Assembly (NCBI GenBank): GCA_963377175.1
Contig: CAUJNA010000498.1
Span: 62,001 to 126,000, forward strand
Reading direction: 5' to 3'
Source: Effrenium voratum
Lineage: Eukaryota > Sar > Dinophyceae > Suessiales > Symbiodiniaceae
DNA length: 64,000 nucleotides
Shown: in pieces, positions 31,543 through 43,528 of the stretch
Layout: each line of letters starts with the position of its first letter
How positions within the stretch are numbered: position 1 is the stretch's first letter
The notes under the pieces: model-generated
What the model was told of the DNA's origin: nothing
Database searches by the model: none
What the model saw: the letters and a program-made list of their open reading frames with translations, nothing else
Program-made: the position numbers and the translations under genes

Positions 31543-34500
31543 TGCTCTATGTAACTTGGCTCTTGTAACTTGGCTCTATGTAACTTGGATCTACGTACTT
31601 GGCTCTATGTAACTTGGCTCTATGTAACTTGGCTCTATGTAACTTGGTTCTATGTAACTTGGCTCTATGTAACTTGGCTCTATGCAACTTGGCTCTATGT
31701 AACTTGGCTCTATGTAACTTGGCTCTATGTAACTTGGGTCTATGTAACTTGGCTCTATGTAACTTGGCTCTATGTAACTTGGCTCTATGTAACTTGGCTC
31801 TATGTAAACTTGGCTCTATGTAACTTGGCTCTATGTAACTTGGCTCTATGTAACTTGGCTCTATGTAACTTGGCTCTATGTAACTTGGCTCTATGTACTT
31901 GGCTCTATGTAACTTGGCTCTATGTAACTTGGCTCTATGTAACTTGGCTCTATGTAACTTGGCTCTATGTAACTTGGCTCTATGTAACTTGGCTCTATGT
32001 ACTTGGCTCTATGTAACTTGGCTCTATGTAACTTGGCTGTATGTAACTTGGCTCTATGTAACTTGGCTCTATGTAACTTGGCTCTATGTAACTTGGCTCT
32101 ATGTAACTTGGCTCTATGTAACTTGGCTCTATGTAACTTGGCTCTATGTAACTTGGCTCTATGTAACTTGGCTCTATGTAACTAGGCTCTATGTAACTTG
32201 GCTCTATGTAACTTGGCTCTATGTAACTTGGCTCTATGTAACTTGGCTCTATGTAACTTGGCTCTATGTAACTTGGCTCTATGTAACTTGGCTCTATGTA
32301 ACTTGGCTCTATGTAACTTGGCTCTGTGTAACTTGGCTCTATGTAACTTGGCTCTATGTAACTTGGCTCTATGTAAGTTGGCTCTATGTAACTTGGCTCT
32401 ATGTAACTTGGCTCTATGTAACTTGGCTCTATGTAACTTGGCTCTATGTAACTTGGCTCTATGTAACTTGGCTCTATGTAACTTGGCTCTATGTAACTTG
32501 GCTCTATGTAACTTGGCTCTTGGCTCTATGTAACTTGGCTCTATGTAACTTGGCTCTATGTAACTTGGCTCTATGTAACTTGGCTCTATGTAACTTGGCT
32601 CTATGTAACTTGGCTCTATGTAACTTGGCTCTATGTAACTTGGCTCTTGGCTCTATGTAACTTGGCTCTATGAAACTTGGCTCTATGTAACTTGGCTCTA
32701 TGTAACTTGGCTCTATGTAACTTGGCTCTATGTAACTTGGCTCTATGTAACTTGGCTCTATGTAACTTGGCTCTATGTAACTTGGCTCTATGTAACTTGG
32801 CTCTATGTAACTTGGCTCTATGTAACTTGGCTCTATGTAACTTGGCTCTATGTAACTTGGCTCTATGTAACTTGGCTCTATGTAACTTGGCTCTATGTAA
32901 CTTGGCTCTATGTAACTTGGCTCTATGTAACTTGGCTCTATGTAACTTGGCTCTATGTAACTTGGCTCTATGTAACTTGGCTCTATGTAACTTGGCTCTA
33001 TGTAACTTGGCTCTATGTAACTTGGCTCTATGTAACTTGGCTCTATGTAACTTGGCTCTATGTAACTTGGCTCTATGTAACTTGGCTCTATGTAACTTGG
33101 CTCTATGTAACTTGGCTCTATGTAACTTGGCTCTATGTAACTTGGCTCTATGTAACTTGGCTCTATGTAACTTGGCTCTATGTAACTTGGCTCTATGTAA
33201 CTTGGCTCTATGTAACTTGGCTCTATGTAACTTGGCTCTATGTAACTTGGCTCTATGTAACTTGGCTCTATGTAACTTGGCTCTATGTAACTTGGCTCTA
33301 TGTAACTTGGCTCTATGTAACTTGGCTCTATGTAACTTGGCTCTATGTAACTTGGGTATATGTAACTTGGCTCTATGTAACTTGGCTCTATGTAACTTGG
33401 CTCTATGTAACTTGGCTCTATGTAACTTGGCTCTATGTAACTTGGCTCTATGTAACTTGGCTCTATGTAACTTGGCTCTATGTAACTTGGCTCTATGTAA
33501 CTTGGCTCTATGTAACTTGGCTCTATGTAACTTGGCTCTATGTAACTTGGCTCTATGTAACTTGGCTCTATGTAACTTGGCTCTATGTAACTTGGCTCTA
33601 TGTAACTTGGCTCTATGTAACTTGGCTGTATGTAACTTGGCTCTATGTAACTTGGCTCTATGTAACTTGGCTCTATGTAACTTGGCTCTATGTAACTTGG
33701 CTCTATGTAACTTGGCTCTATGTAACTTGGCTCTATGTAACTTGGCTCTATGTAACTTGGCTCTATGTAACTTGGCTCTATGTAACTTGGCTCTATGTAA
33801 CTTGGCTCTATGTAACTTGGCTCTATGTAACTTGGCTCTATGTAACTTGGCTCTATGTAACTTGGCTCTATGTAACTTGGCTCTATGTAACTTGGCTCTA
33901 TGTAACTTGGCTCTATGTAACTTGGCTCTATGTAACTTGGCTCTATGTAACTTGGCTCTATGTAACTTGGCTCTATGTAACTTGGCTCTATGTAACTTGG
34001 CTCTATGTAACTTGGCTCTATGTAACTTGGCTCTATGTAACTTGGCTCTATGTAACTTGGCTCTATGTAACTTGGCTCTATGTAACTTGGCTCTATGTAA
34101 CTTGGCTCTATGTATGTAACTTGGCTCTATGTAACTTGGCTCTATGTAACTTGGCTCTATGTAACTTGGCTCTATGTAACTTGGCTCTATGTAACTTGGC
34201 TCTATGTAACTTGGCTCTATGTAACTTGGCTCTATGTAACTTGGCTCTATGTAACTTGGCTCTATGTAACTTGGCTCTATGTAACTTGGCTCTATGGCTA
34301 ACTTGGCTCTATGTAACTTGGCTCTATGTAACTTGGCTCTATGTAACTTGGCTCTATGTAACTTGGCTCTATGTAACTTGGCTCTATGTAACTTGGCTCT
34401 ATGTAACTTGGCTCTATGTAACTTGGCTCTATGTATGTAACTTGGCTCTATGTAACTTGGCTCTATGTAACTTGGCTCTATGTAACTTGGCTCTATGTAA

Positions 34501-34925
34501 CTTGGCTCTATGTAACTTGGCTCTATGTAACTTGGCTCTATGTAACTTGGCTCTATGTAACTTGGCTCTATGTAACTTGGCTCTATGTAACTTGGCTCTA
34601 TGTAACTTGGCTCTATGTAACTTGGCTCTATGTAACTTGGCTCTATGTAACTTGGCTCTATGGCTAACTTGGCTCTATGTAACTTGGCTCTATGTAACTT
34701 GGCTCTATGTAACTTGGCTCTATGTAACTTGGCTCTATGTAACTTGGCTCTATGTAACTTGGCTCTATGTAACTTGGCTCTATGTAACTTGGCTCTATGT
34801 AACTTGGCTCTATGTAACTTGGCTCTATGTAACTTGGCTCTATGTAACTTGGCTCTATGTAACTTGGCTCTATGTAACTTGGCTCTATGTAACTTGGCTT
34901 TGTACAACTTGGCTCTGTGGCTAAC
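31543..34925. repeat. 15-bp satellite array TTGGCTCTATGTAAC
   Basis: About 225 head-to-tail copies over 3.38 kb. From 32660 to 34100 copies are almost identical, while the left 1.1 kb has more variants (GGTTC, GGATC, TGTAC). Because 15 is a multiple of three, the frames ALCNL and LYVTW (+) and KLHRA and SYIEP (-) stay open, giving fictitious ORFs of up to 758 codons. Indel variants (TATGTATGTAAC, TATGGCTAAC) alternate near the right end. The array ends in a degenerate unit CTGTGGCTAACTTG. Confidence 0.97.
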
Positions 34926-35122
34926 TTGTCCAAGGGCTCCGCACGGAAGAACCCTTCGCGATGCTTTCGGGAAAAGGGTTCAAGTCCACGGTGGCTTTCC
35001 TCAACCTGCTTGTCAAGCAAACTTCCTCAGACAAATATGGCTTCAAGTGTGTGGCGTTTGCCTCAAACAAGTCTCCAATTTCGACTGCCTCAAACAAGCA
35101 ACGTACCATTTTTGCGCATTTT

Positions 35123-35480
35123 TTCGTAGGGCAAATACGGGCTTATTTAAGGCTGAATAAAGGGCTTAATATATAAGGGCTTATTTATTGGGGGGGGGTC
35201 CTGGTTTTTTGTTTTCGCACACCAGGTGGTTTGGCACCCAAAAAGGAATAAAGCACACAAGCCGGCAACAAATACAGCCAGTTTTGTCCGGTCTGAGGAT
35301 GCAATGGTCCAGTAGCAGGTCATGTGAAACGTTCGAGGCTAGGCAGCTAATGCGCAACAAGTTTGTAGTTGATGTCTGAGCAACATCGATATTTAGGCCT
35401 TAATAAGCCCTTGATAAGCCCTTATTTGTGACTTTCAGGAAAAACCAATAAGAATGTCTTGTTAAGGGCTTAATAAGGGC
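35123..35480. repeat. TTAAGGGCTTA repeats in inverted arrangement
   Basis: AAGGGCTTATTTA-type units at 35123-35188 and both orientations (TAATAAGCCCTTG, TTAAGGGCTTAATAAGGGC) at 35394-35480 flank a 200-bp core. It may be a degenerate inverted-repeat element of about 360 bp. Confidence 0.55.
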
Positions 35481-35756
35481 TTATGTACCAACCACCTTCT
35501 TGTGCCACCTTTTTTCGTTGGGGGGGACATCTGGGGGGGAACATGGGGCACGCATGATAAAAACAAAAAGAAGCGTTGTCTTCAACAAGTTCCAATCCAC
35601 GGTTCCGAGAGGTTAGTGGAAGACCCTTTCCTGGCAAGTCTGTTTGGGTCGCTCCGCATGGGGCCAAGGTGTCAGGCGGTGTGCTTTGCAACCTGTGGTC
35701 CAGCGAGGATCTTGGTCCATTCTTAAGGGGGGTAATTACATAGTAAGTGCTTAGTA

Positions 35757-35857
35757 CCCTCCCACCAGCTAACATGGAAGTGCACAGACTCCTGTAGAAA
35801 GATTACTTTCCCCTTGGAAAGGGCCTTTTTGCACTTCCATGTCAGTTGCTGGGAGGG
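35757..35857 (+). mobile_element. MITE family C, complete copy
   Basis: CCCTCCCACCAGCTAACATG and CATGTCAGTTGCTGGGAGGG ends, same length and core as the copy at 9902-10003. Confidence 0.75.
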
Positions 35858-35859
35858 TC

Positions 35860-36810
35860 ATTCCCTTTTTTTTCGCCAACTCACTACGGCTTTAAATCCC
35901 CCGTGGTGGGTCATGGCCACGGGGCGACGGTTGCGAACGTGGCGAGCGCTGGAGGGGTTGGGCCCACAGCCTCACATGTTCGCACCTTGGTTAGCTGAAG
36001 GAGCTCAAAAGGGGGCGTTTGGTGTGGGGCAAGAAAGCGTCTGAACCTCGCACCTTGGGAGTGTACCCAGTGCCCAAGCACAGAGATCTTAAGAGAAGGT
36101 ACCTGCAGCAAAAGAGGGTAACGACTTGGATCTAGGTGTCGGACTGGTGGCGTGACAATGGGCGGAAGGGTTCTCCTGGAAAGACTCACAGTCGAAAAAC
36201 TGTGGATGTGTGAAAGGGGGTTTTGTATTGACCACGCAAATGATCTTCGAACATGTGGGAGGGGGTACTGTTAGTCATTGAGGGCAGTACTGCCCTGGGA
36301 ACGCGCATGTCGAGTCCTTTGAGCTACGCGCAGGTAGCTGCATGCAGATGCTGAGCGGGCCGATTTCTCTTCAACAGTGTTCCCTTGTCACGAAAGAGGT
36401 GCCTTGCCAAGGCAAAAGCTCCACAATCTACTATTCAAATCCGGCGTGTCTCTGTCACCTATTCTCCATTTCGGCAGTTCTGAGAAAAAAACCGGCCCTG
36501 TGTGAAGCACAGGGGCTGTGTAGCATAGGCGGCTGTGAAGGCACAGCCCATCCGGCGCACGAGAAGGCCAGCGACCGCCTTCCGCCAGAGGCAGACGGCG
36601 TCGTAGGGCCTTGCTCGGTGTGCTTCCGCACCGGAAGCGACGTCCAAAAGAAGTGCCCAACATGGTGGTAGAAGATCACCCATGGATTGCCATTTGCGGC
36701 TGTGCTTGTGGTTGGTTTCATTGTTTAGGGACATGGTGCGGATTAAACCGATTGCAGCATGCGGAGCTTTGACAACACTCGCCTCGTGGCGCTGTCTCCA
36801 CTGCGCCCGC
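35860..36810. other. Stretch without recognisable gene
   Basis: Several frames are open at 36340-36670 on both strands but none shows a motif. Confidence 0.35.
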
Positions 36811-36812
36811 AG

Positions 36813-36907
36813 TGAGCGACACCCCGGCTCACAGGGCCGAGGTCTCGGTGGTGCCTGCCTTTGGCTTTGGACGGATGCCAAACGCAGAAAGACCTGGAAC
36901 ACGACAG
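36813..36907 (+). CDS. Unassigned exon candidate with both splice sites
   Basis: CGCCCGCAG on the left and ACAG|GTGACC on the right bound the frame SDTPAHRAEVSVVPAFGFG then RMPNAERPGTRQ. Composition is protein-like; no family recognised. Confidence 0.3.
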
Positions 36908-37916
36908 GTGACCCCCTTGCAGGCGAGCTGGTTCCAAGCAGCGAAGCTCACCCCTACTAACCCAGAAACGCTTTTGCAAGCCCGAACCAAATCACACAGG
37001 GCTGCAAGCAGATTTTGCGGTCGTATGTCAAGCATGTGAAGCGACTTGGCACTCCGCCCTACTTGCTTTCCGCCGGAAAGCCCGACTGCATCACTCTCAA
37101 GCGATACATGCCTGGGGGCGGGGCCCTTTGTTTTTTCCCGCCCTTTCCAACCAGGTTTCGCACCCAAGGGACCCCCCCGGCTCCTTTTCTCACACAATTG
37201 GCGAGAACGCCCCCATGTCCGGCCACGAGCCGACGGATGCGGAGGTGCAGGGTGAGGGGCTGGGAGATCGGCCGGTGTCCATGTGTAACGTCCATTGAAA
37301 TCCCGTCGGATTTTTCAGTGGACGCCGTCATCCAAATTAAGCCTCTGAAGGGGTCCGTAGATTTGGCACCCAGTGCATGCTGACAACTTAGACTGTTGTC
37401 GTTGTTTTGGGGTTTAAGCCCACCGGAGGCTTAGTTTGACTTTTCAGTGGACATGTTTCATTTGAGAGGTTCTGGGTAAGGCTCGGACGAAAACCCGTCC
37501 GCCCAATTGAATCGAAGTTGGTATAGTCACCACAGTGGAGACCCTCGAGCAAAGTCTTTATCAGTCAGGGGGAGCCTGTATCTTGGCCTTATTTAAAGCG
37601 GTGGGGGGAAGGACTTGGGCCAATTCTACGGAAGCGCTGCGGTGTTTTTCAGCCCTTATTCCCTTAGAAGGGAAGCAACCCTGTGATTTCTGCGTGGTCG
37701 AGGTTGGGTTCCTCGGAGAGTCGATCCTTGGGCAAGCAGAGGGGCTCACAGAGACAAATGGTTTCCCGGCTACAGCCGCTCTACATACAATCTAAACCCA
37801 GCCTTTTTGCAGCTTCTAAGTCAGGCTCATGGTGAACAGCATTCGCAACATGACACGCGCGAAGCTGGCCATCGTTCTTTGGCCAAACCCTTGGGACTAA
37901 CGTTTGAGTCCCGTGA

Positions 37917-38102
37917 CTTTTCACGGGGAGATGCCGCGCCCTTCGTGTGACCTCTGCCCACAAACGGGACCCGGGAGCATCCTTCGAGGGCTTGTGCGCG
38001 CGCGCGCGTTTCGCTTGCAAGGGGCTCATCCTCTTCGAAGCCTCCAACGATGCGCGGGCCTCAGCGGACAACGCCGGGTTCGGAGGGGCAGAACTACTGT
38101 AA
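37917..38102 (+). CDS. Unassigned terminal exon candidate
   Basis: An open frame of 61 codons ends DNAGFGGAELL then TAA, with GC-rich third positions (... CKGLILFEASNDARASA ...). It starts after an in-frame TGA and has no ATG, so it would be an internal-to-terminal exon. A (GC)n alternating tract at 37994-38008 lies inside. Confidence 0.3.
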   Translation, partial: LFTGRCRALRVTSAHKRDPGASFEGLCARARFACKGLILFEASNDARASADNAGFGGAELL

Positions 38103-39200
38103 AATTTCTTATGGCGGGTGTTTCCGGTAGACCCTTCTACCCCAAAACTACTGTGCCCCTTGGCTAGGGATTAGTGCAGCACGGGCTCAGGGGCAAGTGG
38201 CATCTTAAGCTTCAGCAGGTCTCCAACATGTCGAGGCCCCAATTCTGTGGGGCCACTGCCGGGTATTTTGAGCCGTGAGCCGTTTGGGGATAGCACGAAG
38301 TCAATGATTCCAAAGGGTTACCCTGGCCACTGGGTTGAGGTCATTGCTCAAAGACTGCAGCTGATGGGTGTCCAAAGGGAAGTCAAGGCATGATTGATGC
38401 GGCTGCACGTTGGGAGCAAGTAATTACCTGTGAATTCCCGCGACTTCCGTTTCAAAACTCACGGCACCAATTTAAATTATCGCCAGAAGCGGTGTCGTAG
38501 CAAAAGGGTACCTGCATATTCTGTGGCCTTCGGATCGCCTGGACTTCCGAGGGCAACGAGGAGACGCAGGCGCGGAGGGAGCGGCTTCTGTGACTGCGCC
38601 ACCAGTGTGCAAGTGGGTGTGTCTCAAATAGGGGGCCCCGTTTTTGGACGGCTTTCCGGGGAAGCCCAAAGGACCACCTGAAGGGCCAAAAACGAGGTGG
38701 CTTCTGGACCGATGCCAAGGATTTGGGGCCCTTCCGCCACTGTACGGCTTCCTGGTCCAAGGCTGATCGACCTTTCGACCTTTTGGTTTTCCCAGCTTTC
38801 CTTTTTTCGTCGAGGTCCCCTAAACTTCGAGCAGGTGGGAAACGGCCAAAGAGGTGAGGTGTGTGGCTCCCAGGTTTTTCGATTTCAGTGCCGGATCCGT
38901 TGCATATGAGTCTGATGTTCCAGATGGTTGATGAGTCAATGAGCTCACTACACTTCAAACAGAACGCGCAGAGGACTGAGCAAAAAGTCCATGTCCTCTT
39001 AAAAAGACAAGTCATTTTGACCCTATATAGACAGGTTGCATAAGTGAGGATGAAAGGGGTCCTCACAACGTCCAGATTTGATAAGTAACATCGTCAGGGG
39101 CCCCATGAATTGGGCAGTCGACCTTGGCCAATCACATTTCAGCACACAGACCACGCCCAGATTGTGTTGCCCATCGGCAGATCGGCTTGCTCGGCTTTTG
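38103..39200. other. Stretch without recognisable gene
   Basis: A 204-codon minus frame across 38452-39066 has no motif and an atypical composition. I treat it as chance. Confidence 0.35.
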
Positions 39201-39209
39201 CCCGCGCAG

Positions 39210-39257
39210 GGCGATACCACGCAGCCGGACGCGGAGAACGTGCAGGTGGAGCCCTAA
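39210..39257 (+). CDS. Short terminal exon candidate
   Basis: The acceptor CTTTTGCCCGCGCAG precedes GDTTQPDAENVQVEP and TAA, in phase 0. Acidic C-terminal tails like this are common, but the length is too short for certainty. Confidence 0.25.
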   Translation, partial: GDTTQPDAENVQVEP

Positions 39258-39636
39258 GACCCTAAGAATCCAGAGCTCATTTTTCCCTTTTCCTTTCCTG
39301 GCCCCAATAGGACTACAATATACTGCAATAGGAAAGGAAAGGAAGCTGTGTGTTTTGTTTTGGCTGCAACTTTGCGAAGGAAGTTGCCCTGATCAATAGG
39401 GGTAACGGGGAGACTGACCTTCAAGGGGGGGAATCCCTTTCCCCTAACTAGAACCACTGGATGCAACCCCAAAAGGCCCACAACCAAACAAATACAGCTC
39501 GTCAAGGTTGGAAGGTAGTTTTCTTCTTTTCAGCAGTTCCCCTGTTCGCAAGTTGGGTCCCGAACTCTTCAGGATGCAGTTTCAAGTGCAGGAAATCCTC
39601 AAAAGGGGAGGCCTGAACACTGCTGGTGGGACGGCG

Positions 39637-40021
39637 TCACAGCTTGGGTCTGGTGAAATCATGTTTCGTTTCAATTGCAGTTTCACTATCTGGATCGGAC
39701 TTCCTCTGCGCTTGTGACACTTCATTATGTTTGCAAGGAGGGAGCAAAGGTGCTGTCTCACTTTCTTTTGCGCTACACTGTGAAATGGAAAGCCTGGCAC
39801 TAGCATTGGCTGCGACAAAGTCAAAAGCAATACTGGTTGTCGTTGAGTCTTGTTTGGCAAATCCCGATTGTCCCCTTGAACACGGCATTTGGCAGTCAGT
39901 TTCGCAAATGGACGTCTTAGATCCAGATAAAGGAGCGACGTGCCCCGGGGGCTTTACTACAACCGTCGAGTCTGAATCCACCACATCATGGCTTGGACTC
40001 TTGTTTCAGGTCGGCGAATGA
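39637..40021. CDS. Overlapping open frames, strand unresolved
   Basis: A plus frame ending at 40021 (after a TTTCAATTGCAG acceptor) and a minus frame of about 120 codons (Ser/Thr/Asp-rich, ending DFTRPKL) both look protein-like. No motif decides between them. Confidence 0.2.
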
Positions 40022-40582
40022 TGTTGGACTTGAACGCTTAGTTCAGCTTGGTTAATTATCATTGTGATGCTTGCTTGATTCACCCAGAAGTATTGTTTCA
40101 CGGAGTCGCACGCCTTGAAACATGTTGGAAGTCAAGTCGCAGATTTGTTCCCACTTGCAGAATCGGCCCAGCAGATCTTGCAAGAACGAGCATGGTGGTT
40201 GTTGGCTTTGGCTGGTACTTTTGAAGCACCACCCAAACGGAACTTCCCATTTTGGGGAGGGTCCCATGTTGAGACATGGCCAGGTGCGTCTTGGTTCAAA
40301 ACGCTCCCGTTGGGAACCAGGCCGAAGGTGGAATGCGTTTGTTTTGTTTGCTTCGCTTTTCACGAGGCTGGACAATCAGCTAGTCAAGAGGCGGGGGTGG
40401 CATACTCCAAGTTAGAGCCAAGATGAAGCAGAAATCCCTCAGTTTCGGTCTTCACCAAGCGATTTGTTGCGGGTCAACATCCAAGGTCCATTTCTTGGGA
40501 TGTTTACATCAAGTGCTGCATTGAACGCGTCCCGACAAAAACAGGCTCACGTCTTTTTGAAGGTTTTGGCAACGTAAATGCC

Positions 40583-40673
40583 CATAGGTGGCCTTTTTGG
40601 TTGTTTTAGTAGACAAATAGATACCTGGTGGTTCAATCATCTACCAGGGCCATCTATTTAAAAGGACACCTAT
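40583..40673 (+). mobile_element. MITE family D, copy 2, with 9-bp target duplication
   Basis: Ends ATAGGTGGCCTTTT and AAAAGGACACCTAT are 14-bp inverted repeats with one mismatch. GTAAATGCC flanks the element at 40574-40582 and 40674-40682 as a perfect 9-bp duplication. The inner arm CTACCAGGGCCATCTATT is shared with copy 1. Confidence 0.8.
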
Positions 40674-40788
40674 GTAAATGCCACTCAGGCGCCGGTCTTG
40701 CACTGGGCCTGCGCTATGTGCTCCTTGGCCTAGGGAGGCTGGTCCAACTCAAACTCCTGAAAGAACTGGTGGATTTGGAGGTAATTTG

Positions 40789-40863
40789 GCTGTGGGTCAA
40801 AACCAATGGTACCATTTTGGGGTAGGTGCACCACCCTGGGGTACAGGATTTTGTCCCATGGCC
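40789..40863 (+). mobile_element. MITE family A (long subtype), internally deleted
   Basis: GGCTGTGGGTCAAAACC and GGATTTTGTCCCATGGCC ends with ATTT duplicated outside both. About 45 bp of the long-subtype core is missing. Confidence 0.65.
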
Positions 40864-41332
40864 ATTTAATTGTTGGCTGGATTTGGTGGATGTGGGTTGG
40901 TAAGCGTCATCTTTTGGCTGCCAGCTTCAAGTTTAGTTTCCTTTGGGGTGATCTTTGAAGTATTCCCATTGCTGCACACAACTAACCTGTGTGTTATTAG
41001 ACCTTTTGGGTTTCTGTGTCACTCTGCTTCATTTTGCCCTTTGACCAGCACACAGTTAACTTTTTGGAGTCCAGTTTAGGGCAAATAGGTTCAAAGAAGT
41101 GATGTCCATCGGTTGTTTTGAGTGGATTCGCTGCTTCTTGTAAGGCTGTTTGCGAGCCAAGGCATGTTCGCCACGCTGCTGTGCCTTATGACCATCGCCA
41201 GCATCTGCTTGTTGGCGGGGCCGGAGAAATGTTGGCCGATAGGGCTCCAGGGATCCCTCAATTCCCCTTTTTGCGCTTTCACTGGAACTCGCCAATAAAT
41301 TGCAACATGGGGAAAACAGTGACCTGTGAAAT

Positions 41333-41415
41333 GGTTCGGGCCCCCTACATACCCAAGAATGGTCCTCAGAACCCTTCAGAACCCCTTGTATGTAGGTTCT
41401 CAGAACCTGTCCTGA
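41333..41415. repeat. Inverted repeat (hairpin)
   Basis: CCTACATACCCAAG pairs with CTTGTATGTAGG and outer GGTTC/GAACC pair as well, around repeated CAGAACCC units. Confidence 0.5.
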
Positions 41416-41857
41416 GTTGTAAGGGTGGGGCAAGGGGCGTTGGTTGTTTCCGTAGTTGAAGACCTGGACATTTTGGTATACTGCCAGCAGGCAGCCACAA
41501 GCTTGAATTCATTCTGCCCAAGCTGTCTAGCTGGTCAACAACGTGCCTTTTTGTCTTTATGTTGAATTTTTTGGCGTGATCATCTTCTAGCGCCTTCAAG
41601 GAGAACGTTCCAAGCCCTATCCGAAGCCTGGGTACTGCCAGCAAAGCAACATGCCACAATGCGAAACAACAAAATATTGGTTTCCTCACAGGCACGAGGG
41701 GAAAGAAGGTAGATCAGGTAGACCGTGTTTGTCGCCATGAGTCGCCCGTTTCGGACAGGTGTGGCTTGCATACGAGTACACAAAGTACAGCGCGGACAGC
41801 TGTGACGTGCCTCTCCAGTTCTGGGTGCAGGCGAGGTGAGGGCCGGCTCCGTCGCAG

Positions 41858-41985
41858 ATGCTTGCGCTCACCCCAACAGGGTTCTACAAGGCCGTAGATT
41901 GTTTGACGAAGGGAGACCTTTGTGAGGCAGCTGTTGGCGTGGCCTTTTGGAGACAGCTCGTCAAGCAGACCATGAACATGAGAAA
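41858..41985 (+). CDS. Unassigned exon candidate
   Basis: The ATG at 41858 opens MLALTPTGFYKAVDCLTKGD then LCEAAVGVAFWRQL. The helical, protein-like composition could be a diverged PPR-type helix pair, but diagnostic residues are missing. Confidence 0.25.
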
Positions 41986-41999
41986 TACACGGATCAGGC

Positions 42000-42980
42000 A
42001 ATCGAACGCAGGTGAGCACAGCGAATCGACACCTGTTGGATTGGCCAGAGGCCTGTTGGCAATACATGGCAGTGGGTGAATCGAAACCTGAACTGAGTTG
42101 AACTGGCCGTACATTTGGCAATGTTCCAAGACATGAAGTGGGCACACCTCTGAGGGGAATCGTTTTGGTACGTCTTAAGCTGGAGGCGTCAAATGGTTGG
42201 TGACATGTCGATGTTCTTTTGCAGCGAACCCCGTGGGGGAAATCCCCCAGTCGCGGTCTGAGCGGGTCAGGTGGTTTCGCTGACGGCCCTCTTCAACTTG
42301 GCGTGCAACCAGCAGGACTGATCTTCGCTTGGGATGGCGACATCTGACGCCGTATTCCTTGCCCGTACCTAGCCGCTTTTTTAGACCTGTGGGGGGTGCT
42401 TCAAATTGGTGATCGAGGGAAATTCACCCGCCGGGTCTCAATTAAACCAAGTAGGGCGCCTCAAGGCCCCAACCATGCACCATTTCAACCAAGTTGACGC
42501 TGACACCGATCACCAGTCGCCAAAGGGCAGACCACGCTATTGTGTTCCGCTTTGTGATGCCAGGACCCACGGGTTGGTTGAAGTATGAATCAGATGTTGC
42601 GGTATCACGGAAGTGATTGTGATTGTTGGAGACCTCCAATTGAAGCCAGAAGTTGCCTTATGTAGCATGCTTGGGTGGCAAATGGTCTGGGTCCAACCAA
42701 CAACTCAAGCAACACGTCGCCTTGTGCACCAGGATCCCCCCCCCACAAACCAAAATGGCACAATTAACAAACGCAGGCTCTTGGTTTTTTTTGCCGTTCT
42801 TGCTTCTTGTTGCTCCCCCCCCTCCCCAAGCTCCCCACCAAACAAATGGGCTTGTTTCTTGTTGCTTCTTGCTTCTTGTTGCTTTCCCCAGCCAAATGTA
42901 TCCCCCCCAGACAAAAGGGCCAGCCAAATAAATCCCCCCCCCAGACAAAAGAGCCAGCCAAATGAATCTCCCAGACAAAC
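42000..42980. other. Stretch without recognisable gene
   Basis: It ends in a C-rich region with repeated CCAGCCAAAT and CCCCCCCAGACAAA units (about 42890-43015), including a run of about 19 C at 42990-43008. Confidence 0.5.
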
Positions 42981-43056
42981 GGGTTGCCAACCCCCCCCCC
43001 CCCCCCCCCTCCTCCCGTCAAAAGGGTGGCCTTCGGTTGCCCCTGGCCCACACCAG

Positions 43057-43131
43057 GACAGGTACGGCACCTTGGGGGCTCGGATCTTCTGCGGCTGGCG
43101 CTTCGACCCGGAGAACCCGGAGCGGATGCCC
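43057..43131 (+). CDS. Unassigned 25-codon exon with both splice sites
   Basis: CACACCAG on the left and a GTGAGG donor on the right bound DRYGTLGARIFCGWRFDPEN then PERMP. It is phase 0 with nearly every third position G or C. I do not recognise the family, but it is one of the best-bounded exon candidates of the window. Confidence 0.4.
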
Positions 43132-43508
43132 GTGAGGCGCGTGGGTTTCGTAATCCGCCGGCTTGGGGCGGGTGGATGCGATCGCCTTTTGAGCACATGC
43201 TTTTTTCAGGTGTTCATAGGAAAACACCAAGAAACACGAACAAGGATCAAGCTAGTTATTTTTTTTTCATGCGATCTCTTTTTGAGCACATGTTTTTTCA
43301 CGTGTTCAAAGGACATCTGCAAGTTTCCCTAGTTTGAGACGCCCAGATGGGTTTGGATGGCTTTGCATGTGTGGTTTTTTGAAGGTGCCACTTTGGGCCT
43401 TGTCTTTTGAGGGAAGGAAAGTGAAACTGCTGATCTTACTCTTTCCTATTTGGCGATGGAACTCAGTAGTACCAGTTGCGCGTTTTTGTGAGGGTACCAT
43501 TTTGGGGG

Positions 43509-43528
43509 TTGGTTTCAAGGGAAACCAA
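43509..43528. repeat. Family G hairpin core
   Basis: TTGGTTTCAAGGGAAACCAA, with the extended context CCATTTTGGGGG before it and CAGCGAACCCACA after it, shared with other family G sites. Confidence 0.5.

Noticed and set aside
31543..34925. Very long ORFs on both strands (up to 758 codons, repeats of HRAKL or ALCNL)
   Set aside because: They follow from a 15-bp tandem repeat whose length is a multiple of three. Frames shift at every unit indel.
38452..39066. Minus-strand ORF of 204 codons
   Set aside because: No motif, basic low-quality composition, and a non-ATG or weak start. Chance opening is more likely.
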